Assembly: GCA_016178505.1 (NCBI GenBank)
Contig: JACOTG010000269.1
Location: 1-41,463, forward strand
Length of the DNA stretch: 41,463 nucleotides
Direction: 5' to 3'
Source: Planctomycetota bacterium
Lineage (GTDB): Bacteria > Planctomycetota > JACOTG01
In this document: positions 33,049-41,463 of the stretch, piece after piece
Numbering within the stretch: the stretch's first letter is position 1
Layout: each line of letters begins with the position of its first letter
Position numbers and translations under genes: made by a program
The notes under the pieces: model-generated
The model's database searches: none
The model's input: the letters and a program-made list of their open reading frames with translations, nothing else
What the model was told of the DNA's origin: nothing

Positions 33049-34599
33049 CTATCGCTCGTCCTTCAGGAAGAGCAGGAGATCGACCGGGTGGAGGAGCACC
33101 TTCGACCCTTCGGTCCGTAGCGCGTTCTCGTTGATCGTCGTGATGACGGTCGTCGGCCGCACCCCCGTGGCTTCCGCGATGTCTTCGACGGAGACGTACT
33201 CGACCCGTTCGGTCAGCGCATAGCCGCGCTGGCCGAGCCCGCGAACGATGGGCTGGATGCGCACGTAATCGTTCGGAGAAACGTCGCGGCCGCGCTTCTG
33301 TGCCTCTTCGAAGAACCGCAGCTCGGACTCGGTGTCGAGGAGCGTACGCGACAGCTCGCCGAGTCGCATCAGCCGCGCCGGATCGGACAGGTCGCCTTGC
33401 GTCAGCGTCTTGACCTCGACGCGGTTCTTTTCCGACAGCTCGCGAAGCGTGGTGATTCGCGTCCCGACCGCCGAACGCCGAAGCGAGCGTGACACTTCGT
33501 GGATTTGTTCGGTGAGCCCCTCGTGCTCGAGGAACCGGCTGACGAGCGACAGGTTGTCCCAGAGGCGAACGTTGTTCAGGAACTCCGCCATCGGTCGCAG
33601 ATAATCGACGGCTTCCTTCAAAGCGGCTCGCGACTCGTCCGCGGTGATGGGCGTCGGCACGGGCTCCGAGACGCGCAACACTTCGAACATGCGACGCGCC
33701 ATGACGGTCAGCAATCGATTGGCCTCGGAGATGAACTCGCGTTGTTTCGCAGCGGTGATCTTGGTGGGGAAGTAGAAGACGTCGGTGTGACGCGCCGTGT
33801 CGCTTTCGAAGAAGCGCGAGAACGTCCGCTTTCCGGCGTGGAACTTGAACACGATGATCTTGTGGAAGCGGAGCTTCTGGAGGATCTTCTGCGCCTCGCC
33901 GTGGACCAGCTCCGGTGCCACGGCAAACCGGTAGACGGTTGCCACGAGCTTGCGCACGTCGTCGTCGCGAGAATAGACGGCGATGTTTCGGTCGTGCATG
34001 AGGAGTTCGTAGAAGGCCGTCGCGGCGAGGCGTTCGTCGGTGTCGTTGCGCTTCGTAGGGTCTGCCGTCTTTTTCAGCTCGAGCGTCTCGTCGAAGAGCT
34101 TGACCAGCTCGAGCAACCCCTCGAAGCACGTCGCGTCGAGGAGCTCCGGGCGATAGGAGCGGCGCTGGATCGCTTCATGCATGGCCGTCGACAGGTGAAC
34201 TTGGTCCTGGAGCGTCGCCCTCACGTGAGCGAGAGCGTCGCGTTTCATCGCCGGCAGGCTTTGCAGCTCGCGGATCTTGCGTTCGGCGACCGACTGCGAC
34301 GCGCGCAGCACGTTGGACATCTCGGCGACGACCGGCTCGATGAGCAAAACATGGGGAATCTCGTCCACGATCCGGACGAGCTGTCGGTAGAAGACGTTGA
34401 GATTGTGGATGAGAAGCGGCTCGATCTGGTCGGGTTGGGCGGTAGAGAGATAACTCGACGTGCCGCAAAGGACGTTCGTGTCGAACAGCGCAAAGAAGTT
34501 GGGGAGGCGAACCATGTGTTCGAGCGACGAGCCGAGGTGAGTCGGGTTCGTTTCGCGAAATATGTAGCCGTCGAGGCTTTCGAGCGCACCAGGTTCCAC
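33049..34599 (-). CDS. PIN-like domain protein with C-terminal helix-turn-helix
   Basis: This is a 516-residue protein. Residues about 20-230 show PIN-like nuclease features: FALFDTNVLCGTSSYL (first acidic residue), IEPVVAEMSNVLR (Glu), and DERLAATAFYELLMHDRNIAVYSRDDDVRKLV (late Asp residues), which together would bind the catalytic metal. A long helical middle follows. Near the C-terminus, VSVEDIAEATGVRPTTVITTINE looks like a helix-turn-helix, ending in LLHPVDLLLFLKDE. PIN proteins of this size with DNA-binding tails are not the classical VapC toxins (about 130 residues), and no antitoxin gene is adjacent. I choose GTG 34599 because GGAGG lies 5 nt upstream; a TTG at 34611 is in frame but overlaps that site. 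A TATAAT at 34650-34655 may be its -10 box. Confidence 0.7.
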   Translation of the reverse strand: MEPGALESLDGYIFRETNPTHLGSSLEHMVRLPNFFALFDTNVLCGTSSYLSTAQPDQIEPLLIHNLNVFYRQLVRIVDEIPHVLLIEPVVAEMSNVLRASQSVAERKIRELQSLPAMKRDALAHVRATLQDQVHLSTAMHEAIQRRSYRPELLDATCFEGLLELVKLFDETLELKKTADPTKRNDTDERLAATAFYELLMHDRNIAVYSRDDDVRKLVATVYRFAVAPELVHGEAQKILQKLRFHKIIVFKFHAGKRTFSRFFESDTARHTDVFYFPTKITAAKQREFISEANRLLTVMARRMFEVLRVSEPVPTPITADESRAALKEAVDYLRPMAEFLNNVRLWDNLSLVSRFLEHEGLTEQIHEVSRSLRRSAVGTRITTLRELSEKNRVEVKTLTQGDLSDPARLMRLGELSRTLLDTESELRFFEEAQKRGRDVSPNDYVRIQPIVRGLGQRGYALTERVEYVSVEDIAEATGVRPTTVITTINENALRTEGSKVLLHPVDLLLFLKDER

Positions 34600-34775
34600 G
34601 GTCACCTCCAATCCTCTCGAATCGCCGTTCGTCGGACACGACGACCGGCATTATAGTGCGGGTGGAGCGTCGTGCCGGAACGGATCATCGGCCGTTTTCG
34701 CCGGCGGCTCAACGACTCTCGCTCGGAATCGACACGGTTCCCGAATCGAGCTCGCCGAGTCGACGCCGAAGCCTC

Positions 34776-34805
34776 TTGGCCGGCCTCGCCCTCGTGCAGT
34801 ACGAT
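34776..34805 (+). promoter_or_regulatory. possible promoter of the FG-GAP protein gene
   Basis: TTGGCC and TACGAT are separated by 18 bp, 54 bp before the ATG at 34860. Confidence 0.3.
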
Positions 34806-34859
34806 CGAACGACGTCCCTGGGATGCGAAGACACGACCCGAATCAGAGGAGCCTCGTCG

Positions 34860-37800
34860 ATGAGTCACTTTCGGCAACTCGCGGTGCTTGTGATCATCGC
34901 GACGATCCTCGCATCGACGAACTTCGGCTGCTCGGGCGGCGGCGGCGGCGGCGGTCGAACGACCTCGACGTTCGCCATTCACTCCGCGTCCGTCACGGCG
35001 ATGCCGGGCCTCGGCGACGATCTCGTTTCGATCGCGTTCAATCACGACGTGCGGGCGGCGGACGCGAGCCAACCGGCGAATTATCTCTTCGAAAGTCCGA
35101 TCGGGACGCCGATCGACCTCACCGGCTCGACCTTCGTGGTTTCGGGATCTCGCGTGTCGATCACCCTCTCGGGCACGGGGGCGGCAGCCCAGAATCTCGC
35201 GCCGACGTCGTCGTTCCGCATCCTCGCGAGCGGCATCCATGATTCCGCCGGTGCGATACTCCCGTCGGGTTCGCTCGTCGCCGGGGCTGTCGAAGGGACG
35301 AACGCCCCGCCCACGTTGTCGTCGATCGCGCCGGCGACGGGGCCAGCTGCGGGCGGGACCACGCTGACATTGCGAGGAACGGGATTCACCGCGCCCTCGA
35401 CGATCACGGTGCGAGTCGGTGATGGCACGGCGACGAACGTCGCGCGCATCGACGGCGAAACGATCACGGCGGTCACGCCGATCGGTTCTTCGGGGCCGGT
35501 CGACGTCAGCGTCTCCACGCGAAGCGGCACATCCACGCTTCCCGGCGCATTCACCTACCGCATGACGCTGACAGGCCTTTCCCCGACGGAAGGAACGGCC
35601 GGCGGCGGGACTCGCGTGACGCTCACGGGATCTGGATTTCGAGTCGGAGTGGTCGTGACGTTCGGCGGAGTGCCCGCGACCGTCCGCTCGGCGACGGGAA
35701 CGTCGATCGTCGCCGTGACTCCCGAGCACGTGCCGGGGATCGTCGACATCACGGTTTCGCTTGGCGGAGACAGCGCGACGCTCGCGCGAGCGTACCGCTA
35801 CCAGATCGCCATCGATTCGATTGCTCCCATCGAGGGACCCGCAGGGGGTGGGACTCTGGTGACGGTGACGGGTGCGGGCTACACGGCGGGAAACACCAGC
35901 GTCTCGTTCGCCGGCCAACCTTCGCCCGGCGTCACGGTCCTCAATTCGCGAACCGTTCAAGCGATCACGCCGGTCGGTCCGCCGGGACCCGCGGACGTCA
36001 CGGTCACGACGCCGGCCGACTCGACGACGCTTCCGGGCGGCTTTCGATTTCGCACCACGATCGATCGCGTGGATCCGACGTCGGGTCCGAGCGCCGGTGG
36101 GACGTTCATCGTCCTCAGCGGCTCCGGGTTCACGACGACCAGCGACACGATCGTTCGGATCGGCGGAGTCGTGGCGACGGGCGTACAGGTCCTCGACTCG
36201 ACGACGATCACGGCCGTCACGGGGCCGAGCGTCGCGGGCCCGGCAAACGTGGTCGTGCAGAACTCCGCGGACACCGCACAGCTGACGGGTGGGTTCTCGT
36301 ACCTCGATCCGCCGAGCATCACCGGGATCACGCCGTCTCGCGGCGGCACGGCGGGCGGATACGACGTCGTGCTCACCGGAACGGGATACTCGCCGGGGAT
36401 GCAGGTTCGGTTCGGAATCAACCTGGCAACGAACGTTCGCGTGGGAGATCCGCAGGGACACACGGCGACCGTGACCGTCCCACGCGGCCAGCTCGGAACC
36501 GTCGACGTCACGGTGGCGACGGCGATCCGTTCGTTCACGCTTCCCGGTGGCTTCACTTACGCGACGCCGTTCCCGCTCTTCGACGCGTCGATCGACCAGG
36601 TCACCGCCGCGCTGCCCGTGGACGTGGTGGTCGCGGACGTCAATCGCGACGGCCACCTCGACGCGGTCGTTCCGACCTTCCTCTCCGGATCCGGCGCGTT
36701 CACTCTCTATCTCGGGCAGGGGAACGGAACGTTGGACTTCGCCAACATCGTCACCGTGGGCAACGCATCGACCGGACCGAGCTCCGTCGCAGTGGCCGAC
36801 CTCGACGGCGACGGCAACCTCGACGTCGTGGTCACGAACCAGAACGCGGCGAGCTTCAGCGTGTACACCGGCGATGGCCTGGGAGGTTTCTCGTTCAACG
36901 CCGACTACACCGCCGGACAGGCGCCGACCTCGGTCAAGGTCGCGGACTTCACCGGAGATGGAGTTCCGGACGTCGCCTTGGTGAATCGCAACACCGGCAA
37001 CTTCGAGATTCGCTTGGGACTCGGCGATGGCACGTTCGACCGGCGACATCAGATGAGCCTCCCGTGCGGCAACCCGTCGTCACCGGTCGCGATCGCGGTG
37101 GGCGATCTGAACGGCGACGGACTCCCGGATCTTGCATTCGTCGACTCCGGCACGTCGAACGTCGCCGTTGCGCTTGCGATTAGCGTGGACCCGTTCTTCA
37201 CGTTTCCGGAGGCGTCCTGTTATCGCGTTGGGAACCTGCCGAATTCCGCCCCGAACGCCGTGGCCATCGGCGACGTGAACGCCGATGGGAACCTCGACGT
37301 CGTCGCGGCGAACTTGCTCGACGACTCGATCTCGGTCCTGTTGGGTGACGGCAACGGACGGCTCGCGACGGCGCGGACGTTTCCAACCGGGCCACGCACC
37401 GGGAGCCGTCCGCTCGGCCTCGCGATCGGCGACATCGACGGAGACGGTCTCGCCGACGTCGTCACCACGGAGCTCGAGGGGGATACGCTGAGCTTCCTCA
37501 AGGGCGACGGGCAGGGTGGCTTTGCGGCGCCCGCCACTCGACAGGTCGGGGACAGACCCGGTGCCGCCGCCGTCGGAGACTTCGACGAGGACGGATTCAA
37601 GGACGCGGTGGTGATCGGCCGCGATTCGAACACCCTCTCGATCTTGCGTGGGAGCGCGAGGGGTCCGATCGCCGCCGGCGCGGTTCCGCTCGGCACCGAC
37701 CCGATCTCCGCGACGTCCGCGGATCTCGATCGCGACGGGGCCGTCGACGTCCTCGCAGTCAATCAAGGTGACGACACGATCTCGATCTTCCGCAACGACG

Positions 37801-38738
37801 GCACGGGCCGCTTGTCGCTGGCGAACACGCTGCGGACTCCGCCAGGCTCGGGGCCGAGCGACGTGATCGTCGACGATTTCGATCGCGACGGGAACTTGGA
37901 CGTCGCGGTCGCGGGCCAGTTCACCAGCAGCGTTTTCGTGTTTCTCGGAACCGGCGATTTCCAGTTCGGTCCACCGATCGAATCATTGCTGGGTTCGTTT
38001 CCGATCGCGCTCGCGTCGGCCGACTGGAATCGCGACGGCACGCCGGACATCGCGGCTGCGCTCGCGGACACCGACACCGTCGTGCACCTCGGCGACGGGA
38101 CCGGACGGTTCTACGATCCCTGTCCCGATCCGCCGCCACCCGGTCGTTGTCACCTCGGGGCGGGATTGTCTCCGCTGGTGCTCCGCGCGGGTGAGCTGAC
38201 CGGCGACGGGCTCATGGACTTGGTGGCGTTCGGACCAGCCGGCGGCGGCGGAAACTTCGTCGTGTTCGAGGGGAACGGAGACGGATTCTTCCGGCGCGCG
38301 ATCCCGAACTTCGAGCCGATCTTCGAGATCCTGGGCGGCGACATCGCCGACATCGACTTCGACGGCGACCTCGACGCGGTCGCCTGCGGCACGAACTCGC
38401 GAAGTGGGGTGCCGAGCGTCGAGGTGTTCGTCAACGACGGCTTCGCGAACTTCTCCCGCACGCTCATTGGAGTCGAGCAGGATCCGCGGACCGCGCTGCT
38501 CTCGGACCTGAACGGCGACGGTGCCCCGGACATCGTGCTCACGCACTTTGGTCCCTCGAACGTGAGCGTGCTCTTGAACGACGGGAGCGGCATCTTCCCC
38601 GGCCCTCTGTACCTGTATGGGGCGTCGGCGAACCCCGTGCGCGTGATCGCCGCCGACCTCGACCGGTCGGGTGTTCCCGAGGTGCTCACCGTCAACCAAG
38701 GAACGCGAACGCTCTCCATTCTGCGAAACCGAAGCTGA
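34860..38738 (+). CDS. lipoprotein-like surface protein with IPT/TIG and FG-GAP/VCBS repeats
   Basis: This 1292-residue protein has a hydrophobic export signal, a Cys at 24 followed by Ser and a run of seven Gly. The lipobox is weak because N-F-G precedes the Cys. A SbsA/Big-like domain spans about 35-140. Five IPT/TIG Ig-like repeats span about 150-565, each opening like I-x-P-x-x-G-P-x-A-G-G-T and V-T-L-T-G-x-G-F. About fourteen FG-GAP/VCBS units span about 570-1290, each with a calcium-loop such as DLDGDGNLDVVV, DVNRDGHLDAVV or DFDRDGNLDVAV. FG-GAP arrays fold into seven-bladed propellers, so two propellers are likely. Adhesion or ligand binding at the cell surface is inferred. The start has GAGGA about 9 nt upstream; the frame is open further upstream without a signal peptide. 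Confidence 0.88.
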   Translation: MSHFRQLAVLVIIATILASTNFGCSGGGGGGGRTTSTFAIHSASVTAMPGLGDDLVSIAFNHDVRAADASQPANYLFESPIGTPIDLTGSTFVVSGSRVSITLSGTGAAAQNLAPTSSFRILASGIHDSAGAILPSGSLVAGAVEGTNAPPTLSSIAPATGPAAGGTTLTLRGTGFTAPSTITVRVGDGTATNVARIDGETITAVTPIGSSGPVDVSVSTRSGTSTLPGAFTYRMTLTGLSPTEGTAGGGTRVTLTGSGFRVGVVVTFGGVPATVRSATGTSIVAVTPEHVPGIVDITVSLGGDSATLARAYRYQIAIDSIAPIEGPAGGGTLVTVTGAGYTAGNTSVSFAGQPSPGVTVLNSRTVQAITPVGPPGPADVTVTTPADSTTLPGGFRFRTTIDRVDPTSGPSAGGTFIVLSGSGFTTTSDTIVRIGGVVATGVQVLDSTTITAVTGPSVAGPANVVVQNSADTAQLTGGFSYLDPPSITGITPSRGGTAGGYDVVLTGTGYSPGMQVRFGINLATNVRVGDPQGHTATVTVPRGQLGTVDVTVATAIRSFTLPGGFTYATPFPLFDASIDQVTAALPVDVVVADVNRDGHLDAVVPTFLSGSGAFTLYLGQGNGTLDFANIVTVGNASTGPSSVAVADLDGDGNLDVVVTNQNAASFSVYTGDGLGGFSFNADYTAGQAPTSVKVADFTGDGVPDVALVNRNTGNFEIRLGLGDGTFDRRHQMSLPCGNPSSPVAIAVGDLNGDGLPDLAFVDSGTSNVAVALAISVDPFFTFPEASCYRVGNLPNSAPNAVAIGDVNADGNLDVVAANLLDDSISVLLGDGNGRLATARTFPTGPRTGSRPLGLAIGDIDGDGLADVVTTELEGDTLSFLKGDGQGGFAAPATRQVGDRPGAAAVGDFDEDGFKDAVVIGRDSNTLSILRGSARGPIAAGAVPLGTDPISATSADLDRDGAVDVLAVNQGDDTISIFRNDGTGRLSLANTLRTPPGSGPSDVIVDDFDRDGNLDVAVAGQFTSSVFVFLGTGDFQFGPPIESLLGSFPIALASADWNRDGTPDIAAALADTDTVVHLGDGTGRFYDPCPDPPPPGRCHLGAGLSPLVLRAGELTGDGLMDLVAFGPAGGGGNFVVFEGNGDGFFRRAIPNFEPIFEILGGDIADIDFDGDLDAVACGTNSRSGVPSVEVFVNDGFANFSRTLIGVEQDPRTALLSDLNGDGAPDIVLTHFGPSNVSVLLNDGSGIFPGPLYLYGASANPVRVIAADLDRSGVPEVLTVNQGTRTLSILRNRS

Positions 38739-38769
38739 TACGGCGTTTTCGTTCCCGTCCGAATCAGAT

Positions 38770-38798
38770 TTGACCGGATCGCGATCGAGCCATAGAAT
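38770..38798 (+). promoter_or_regulatory. promoter of the Lrp-type regulator gene
   Basis: TTGACC and TAGAAT are separated by 17 bp (5 of 6 each), giving a leader of about 35 nt before the ATG at 38840. Confidence 0.65.
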
Positions 38799-38839
38799 CT
38801 TCGGCGCTTTTCATTCGGCGCCGAACGCGAGGAGGCTCG

Positions 38840-39328
38840 ATGGACCGGCTCGACGTCCAGATCCTGAACCGCCTTCAAGACAACGCCAAGACATCCCAAG
38901 CCGACATCGCCAAGGCGGTCGGTCTGTCGCCTGCGGCCGTGAACGAACGGATCCGAAAGCTCGAGACGCAGGGCGTCATCCGGCGCTACGTCGCGCTGCT
39001 CGACGACGAGCAGGTGGGTTGCGACGTCACCGCGTTCATCGAGGTCTTCATCGAGCATCCGCGCTTCGAGCGCTCGTTCGTCGACGCGATGAAGTCGCTG
39101 CCCGAGGTGCAGGAAGTTCACCACGTCACGGGTGAGTTCAGCTGCCTCCTCAAGGTGAAGACTCGGGATCGAGCGTCGCTGAAGGGACTGCTCCTCGACC
39201 GGATCAACGCGCTCGAGGGCGTCCGTCAAACGCGCACCGTGATCGCGCTCTCGACGAGCAAGGAAGAGCCGCACGTTGCCATTCGCGATCCCGAAGCGCC
39301 GGACGCGCGACAGTCGCTGTCGTTCTGA
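38840..39328 (+). CDS. Lrp/AsnC-family transcriptional regulator
   Basis: This 162-residue protein has an N-terminal winged helix-turn-helix (MDRLDVQILNRLQDNAKTSQ, ADIAKAVGLSPAAVNERIRKLE, GVIRRYVALLD) and a C-terminal RAM/AsnC ligand-binding domain (VTAFIEVFIE, VQEVHHVTGEFSCLLKVKTRD, GVRQTRTVIALSTSKEE). Lrp proteins form octamers and sense amino acids. It lies 96 bp upstream of a lysine 6-aminotransferase gene in the same direction. The same neighbours occur in Mycobacterium tuberculosis (lat and an Lrp gene), so control of lysine catabolism is likely. AGGAGG lies about 6 nt before the ATG. Confidence 0.95.
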   Translation: MDRLDVQILNRLQDNAKTSQADIAKAVGLSPAAVNERIRKLETQGVIRRYVALLDDEQVGCDVTAFIEVFIEHPRFERSFVDAMKSLPEVQEVHHVTGEFSCLLKVKTRDRASLKGLLLDRINALEGVRQTRTVIALSTSKEEPHVAIRDPEAPDARQSLSF

Positions 39329-39424
39329 CGCGGCAAACGAAACGGCGGTTGTGATCGAGTGGCGGCTGCACGGCGTCGGCAAGAGCAACGAGACGATTCC
39401 GAAAACGGAACGGAGAGGGACGAC

Positions 39425-40789
39425 ATGATCACGCGAGATGCGAAGCAGGGAATGCGATCGGCGCATGCGACGATCGCGCCGCAACAAGTTCACGAGATCC
39501 TCAAGCGACATCTACTCGTCGACGGTTACGACCTCGTCGTCGACATCGACCGTAGCCACGGCGCGATCCTCGTCGACTCGCGGTTCGATCGGCAATTCGT
39601 CGACTTCTTCTCGTTCTTCGGCTCGTTCCCGATCGGGTTCAACCACCCCAAGATGAAGAGCCCCGAGTTCCAAGCGAAGCTCGCGCACGTCGCCTCGTTG
39701 AAGCCGTCGATCTCGGACGTCTACTTCGTCGAGATGGCGGAGTTCGTGGCGACGTTCGAGCGCGTCGGCATCCCGACCGAGTTGCCGCACCTGTTCGTGA
39801 TCGAAGGCGGGACGCTTGCCGTCGAAAACGCGCTGAAGGCGGCGTTCGACTGGAAGATTCGAAAGAACTTGGCGCGTGGCAAAGGCGAGAAGGGGACGCA
39901 AGTGATCCACTTCCGCCAAGCCTTCCACGGCCGGTCGGGCTACACGCTCTCGTTGACCAACACGGCCGACCCACGAAAGACGATGTACTTCCCCAAGTTC
40001 GACTGGCCGCGAATCGAGAATCCGAAGATCCTGTTCCCGCTCGAGGGGGCAAACCTGGACGGCGTCGTCGCGGCCGAAAAGCGCGCGGTCTCCCAGATCG
40101 AAGAGGCGTTCCTCGCGCGGCCCGACGACATCGCCGCGATCATCATCGAGCCGATTCAAGCCGAGGGGGGCGACAACCACTTCCGTCCCGAGTTCCTCGC
40201 CGAGCTGCGTCGCCTCGCCGACGAGAACGAGGCGCTGTTGATCTTCGACGAAGTTCAGACCGGCGTCGGCCTCACGGGGAAGTTCTGGGCGTACGAGCAC
40301 TTCGGCGTCGTGCCCGATCTGCTCGCGTTCGGCAAGAAGATGCAAGTGTGCGGCGTGCTCGCCGGGAAGCGACTCGACCAGGTCGAGCGAAACGTCTTCG
40401 TCGAGCCGAGCCGCATCAACTCCACGTTCGGCGGCAACCTCACCGACATGGTGAGGGCATCGCGTTACCTCGAGATCATCGAGGAAGAAGACCTCGTGGG
40501 GAACGCGCGGCAGCTCGGCGCCTACCTGCTGCACTCGCTCCAAGGGTTGGCGAGCGAGATGAGCGGGTTCGTGACGAGCCCGCGAGGGCGCGGTCTCTTC
40601 TGCGCGTTCGACTTGCCATCGCCGCCCGTCCGCGACGCGCTGCGAAAAACTGCGTACGAGCGCGGCCTCATCCTCCTCGGGTGCGGCACGCAATCGATCC
40701 GGTTCCGACCGTCGCTCGCGATCACCCGCGACGAGCTCGACTCTGGACTGAAGATCTTGCGCGATTCCCTCCGCGCCGTTCGCTCCTAG
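39425..40789 (+). CDS. lat: L-lysine 6-aminotransferase (LAT)
   Basis: LAT is a PLP enzyme that moves the epsilon amino group of lysine to 2-oxoglutarate, producing 2-aminoadipate 6-semialdehyde (which cyclises to piperideine-6-carboxylate) and glutamate. The 454 residues fit the family. Motifs are SFFGSFPIGFNHPKM, FVIEGGTLAVENALKAAFDW, FRQAFHGRSGYTLSLTN, IIIEPIQAEGGDNHFRPEF, LLIFDEVQTGVGLTGKFWA (PLP Asp) and LAFGKKMQVCGVLAG, whose Lys carries PLP. The start at 39425 follows GGAGAGG; an ATG at 39359 is in frame but lacks a signal. It is used for lysine breakdown or as a first step in secondary metabolism. The upstream Lrp gene is its probable regulator. Confidence 0.93.
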   Translation: MITRDAKQGMRSAHATIAPQQVHEILKRHLLVDGYDLVVDIDRSHGAILVDSRFDRQFVDFFSFFGSFPIGFNHPKMKSPEFQAKLAHVASLKPSISDVYFVEMAEFVATFERVGIPTELPHLFVIEGGTLAVENALKAAFDWKIRKNLARGKGEKGTQVIHFRQAFHGRSGYTLSLTNTADPRKTMYFPKFDWPRIENPKILFPLEGANLDGVVAAEKRAVSQIEEAFLARPDDIAAIIIEPIQAEGGDNHFRPEFLAELRRLADENEALLIFDEVQTGVGLTGKFWAYEHFGVVPDLLAFGKKMQVCGVLAGKRLDQVERNVFVEPSRINSTFGGNLTDMVRASRYLEIIEEEDLVGNARQLGAYLLHSLQGLASEMSGFVTSPRGRGLFCAFDLPSPPVRDALRKTAYERGLILLGCGTQSIRFRPSLAITRDELDSGLKILRDSLRAVRS

Positions 40790-40816
40790 TGCCTCGTTGA
40801 TAGAATGCGCCGCCAT

Positions 40817-41463
40817 ATGCGGCGCTCCGTTCTCTACTCGAGTCACAAACGACGCGGTGCCGTCTTCGGCGAGTTGGCGGGCTTCGAGCTCGCACACCAC
40901 TTCGGCGATCCGGACGGCGAATGCCTCGCGGCACGGACGTCGGCGGCGCTGTTCGATCTGACCCCGCGACTGCGGCTCCGCATCACGGGCGCGGATCGCA
41001 CGGACTTTCTCCATCGCATGGTCCCGAGCGACGTGCGTTCCCTCGGCGTCGGGCACGCTCAGCGCTCGATGTTGCTCACCGCCAAAGGGCGGATGATCGC
41101 CGACTTCACGCTTCTCGCGATCCACGACGCGTTTCTGATCGACGCCGAGCCGAGCGTTGCGGCCCGGCTTCCGGCCGAGCTCGAAAAGTACGTGGTCGCG
41201 GACGACGTCCAGATCGGGGACGAAAGCGCGCGATTCGCCGAGTTGTCGATCCTCGGCCCCGAGGCTTCGCGAATCCTCGGCGATGCCACCGGCGTCGACG
41301 TTGCGTCGCTCGAGCCCGACGCGGTTCTCGAGCACGATCTCCTCGGATTCGCCGGAATCGTTCGGCACGCCGACCGATTCGGGGTCGCCGGCTTCGACGT
41401 CTGGATCGCAACCGAGAAGACGGCCGAGCTCTTCGACGGATTGCGCTCGCGCGGCGCGAGGCC
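40817..41463 (+). CDS. folate-binding GcvT/YgfZ-like protein (3' partial)
   Basis: The frame runs off the right edge; 215 residues are visible. The sequence resembles aminomethyltransferase GcvT and the related Fe-S repair protein YgfZ: CLAARTSAALFDLTPRLRLRITGADRTDFLHRMVPSDV, SMLLTAKGRMIADFTLLAI, and VADDVQIGDESARFAELSILGPEA. These match the GcvT pattern E...R...G..D..sh....v.GpdA..fL....t.d. GcvT proper versus YgfZ cannot be decided without the C-terminus. The ATG at 40817 follows a TAGAAT box by only 10 bp with no Shine-Dalgarno sequence, so it may be leaderless. An in-frame ATG at 40805 overlaps that box. Confidence 0.8.
   Translation, partial: MRRSVLYSSHKRRGAVFGELAGFELAHHFGDPDGECLAARTSAALFDLTPRLRLRITGADRTDFLHRMVPSDVRSLGVGHAQRSMLLTAKGRMIADFTLLAIHDAFLIDAEPSVAARLPAELEKYVVADDVQIGDESARFAELSILGPEASRILGDATGVDVASLEPDAVLEHDLLGFAGIVRHADRFGVAGFDVWIATEKTAELFDGLRSRGAR

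Noticed and set aside
1..41463. CRISPR arrays, insertion sequences, phage genes
   Set aside because: No direct-repeat arrays, transposase or integrase motifs, or attachment-site duplications next to the two tRNAs were seen.

Overview
The window is a high-GC bacterial chromosome segment with dense, mostly short-spaced genes and strong GGAGG-type ribosome binding sites. It has no phage, insertion sequence or CRISPR signature that I can see. Several traits recall Planctomycetota or a related phylum rich in secreted proteins: a double-length UvrA (also known in Chlamydiae), an ECF sigma factor fused through a membrane helix to carboxypeptidase-regulatory repeats, a HEAT-repeat protein with a Pro/Gly-rich linker and a WEYWW motif, and IPT/TIG plus FG-GAP surface proteins. 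Myxococcota-like lineages cannot be excluded, so the taxonomic guess is weak.

The most striking content is recoded UGA. (1) A 79-residue SelW/Rdx-family protein at 11451-11690 carries a C-x-x-U motif, followed 21 nt later by a SECIS-like hairpin. (2) A 607-residue exported TPR / Ig-like / thioredoxin-like protein at 31190-33013 has the thioredoxin dithiol written as W-U-P-V-C, with a SECIS-like hairpin 27 nt downstream of the UGA. (3) A HEAT-repeat protein at 24825-26693 (minus) has its ribosome binding site and export signal separated from the body by a single in-frame UGA. A conventional gene caller would truncate all three. The first two are strong selenoprotein calls; the third is more speculative, and a nonsense mutation is possible.

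Layout. 1-3016: end of a ThuA-like protein, then a run of coaD, a NifU/IscU-like scaffold and nfo. 3013-3612: a cold-shock protein with a structured leader, its terminator and tRNA-Cys(GCA). 3679-6496: two minus-strand exported proteins. 6649-11156: a metal (probably zinc) uptake operon of small Cys protein, porin, ZnuA-like protein and ZnuB-HEAT fusion, with no ATPase gene. 11245-11690: tRNA-Leu(UAA) and the SelW-like selenoprotein. 11697-13652: a zinc-ribbon / membrane / dead-protease / TPR / aspartic-protease protein. 13775-14848: an MscS channel. 14875-17998: sigma-factor fusion and a small secreted protein. 18117-24229: uvrA and a coupled DoxX gene. 24774-26944: the HEAT gene with promoter, long structured leader and terminator.

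26973-33013: two divergent transcription units built around membrane-embedded spermidine-synthase-like proteins. The rightward one ends in the thioredoxin-like selenoprotein through ATGA overlaps. 33049-34599: a PIN-like protein with a C-terminal helix-turn-helix. 34860-38738: a 1292-residue IPT/FG-GAP lipoprotein-like surface protein. 38840-40789: an Lrp regulator beside L-lysine 6-aminotransferase, the same pairing as in mycobacteria. 40817-end: a folate-binding GcvT/YgfZ-like gene cut by the window edge.

All calls rest on reading motifs, ribosome binding sites and spacing by eye. No database search or folding program was run.
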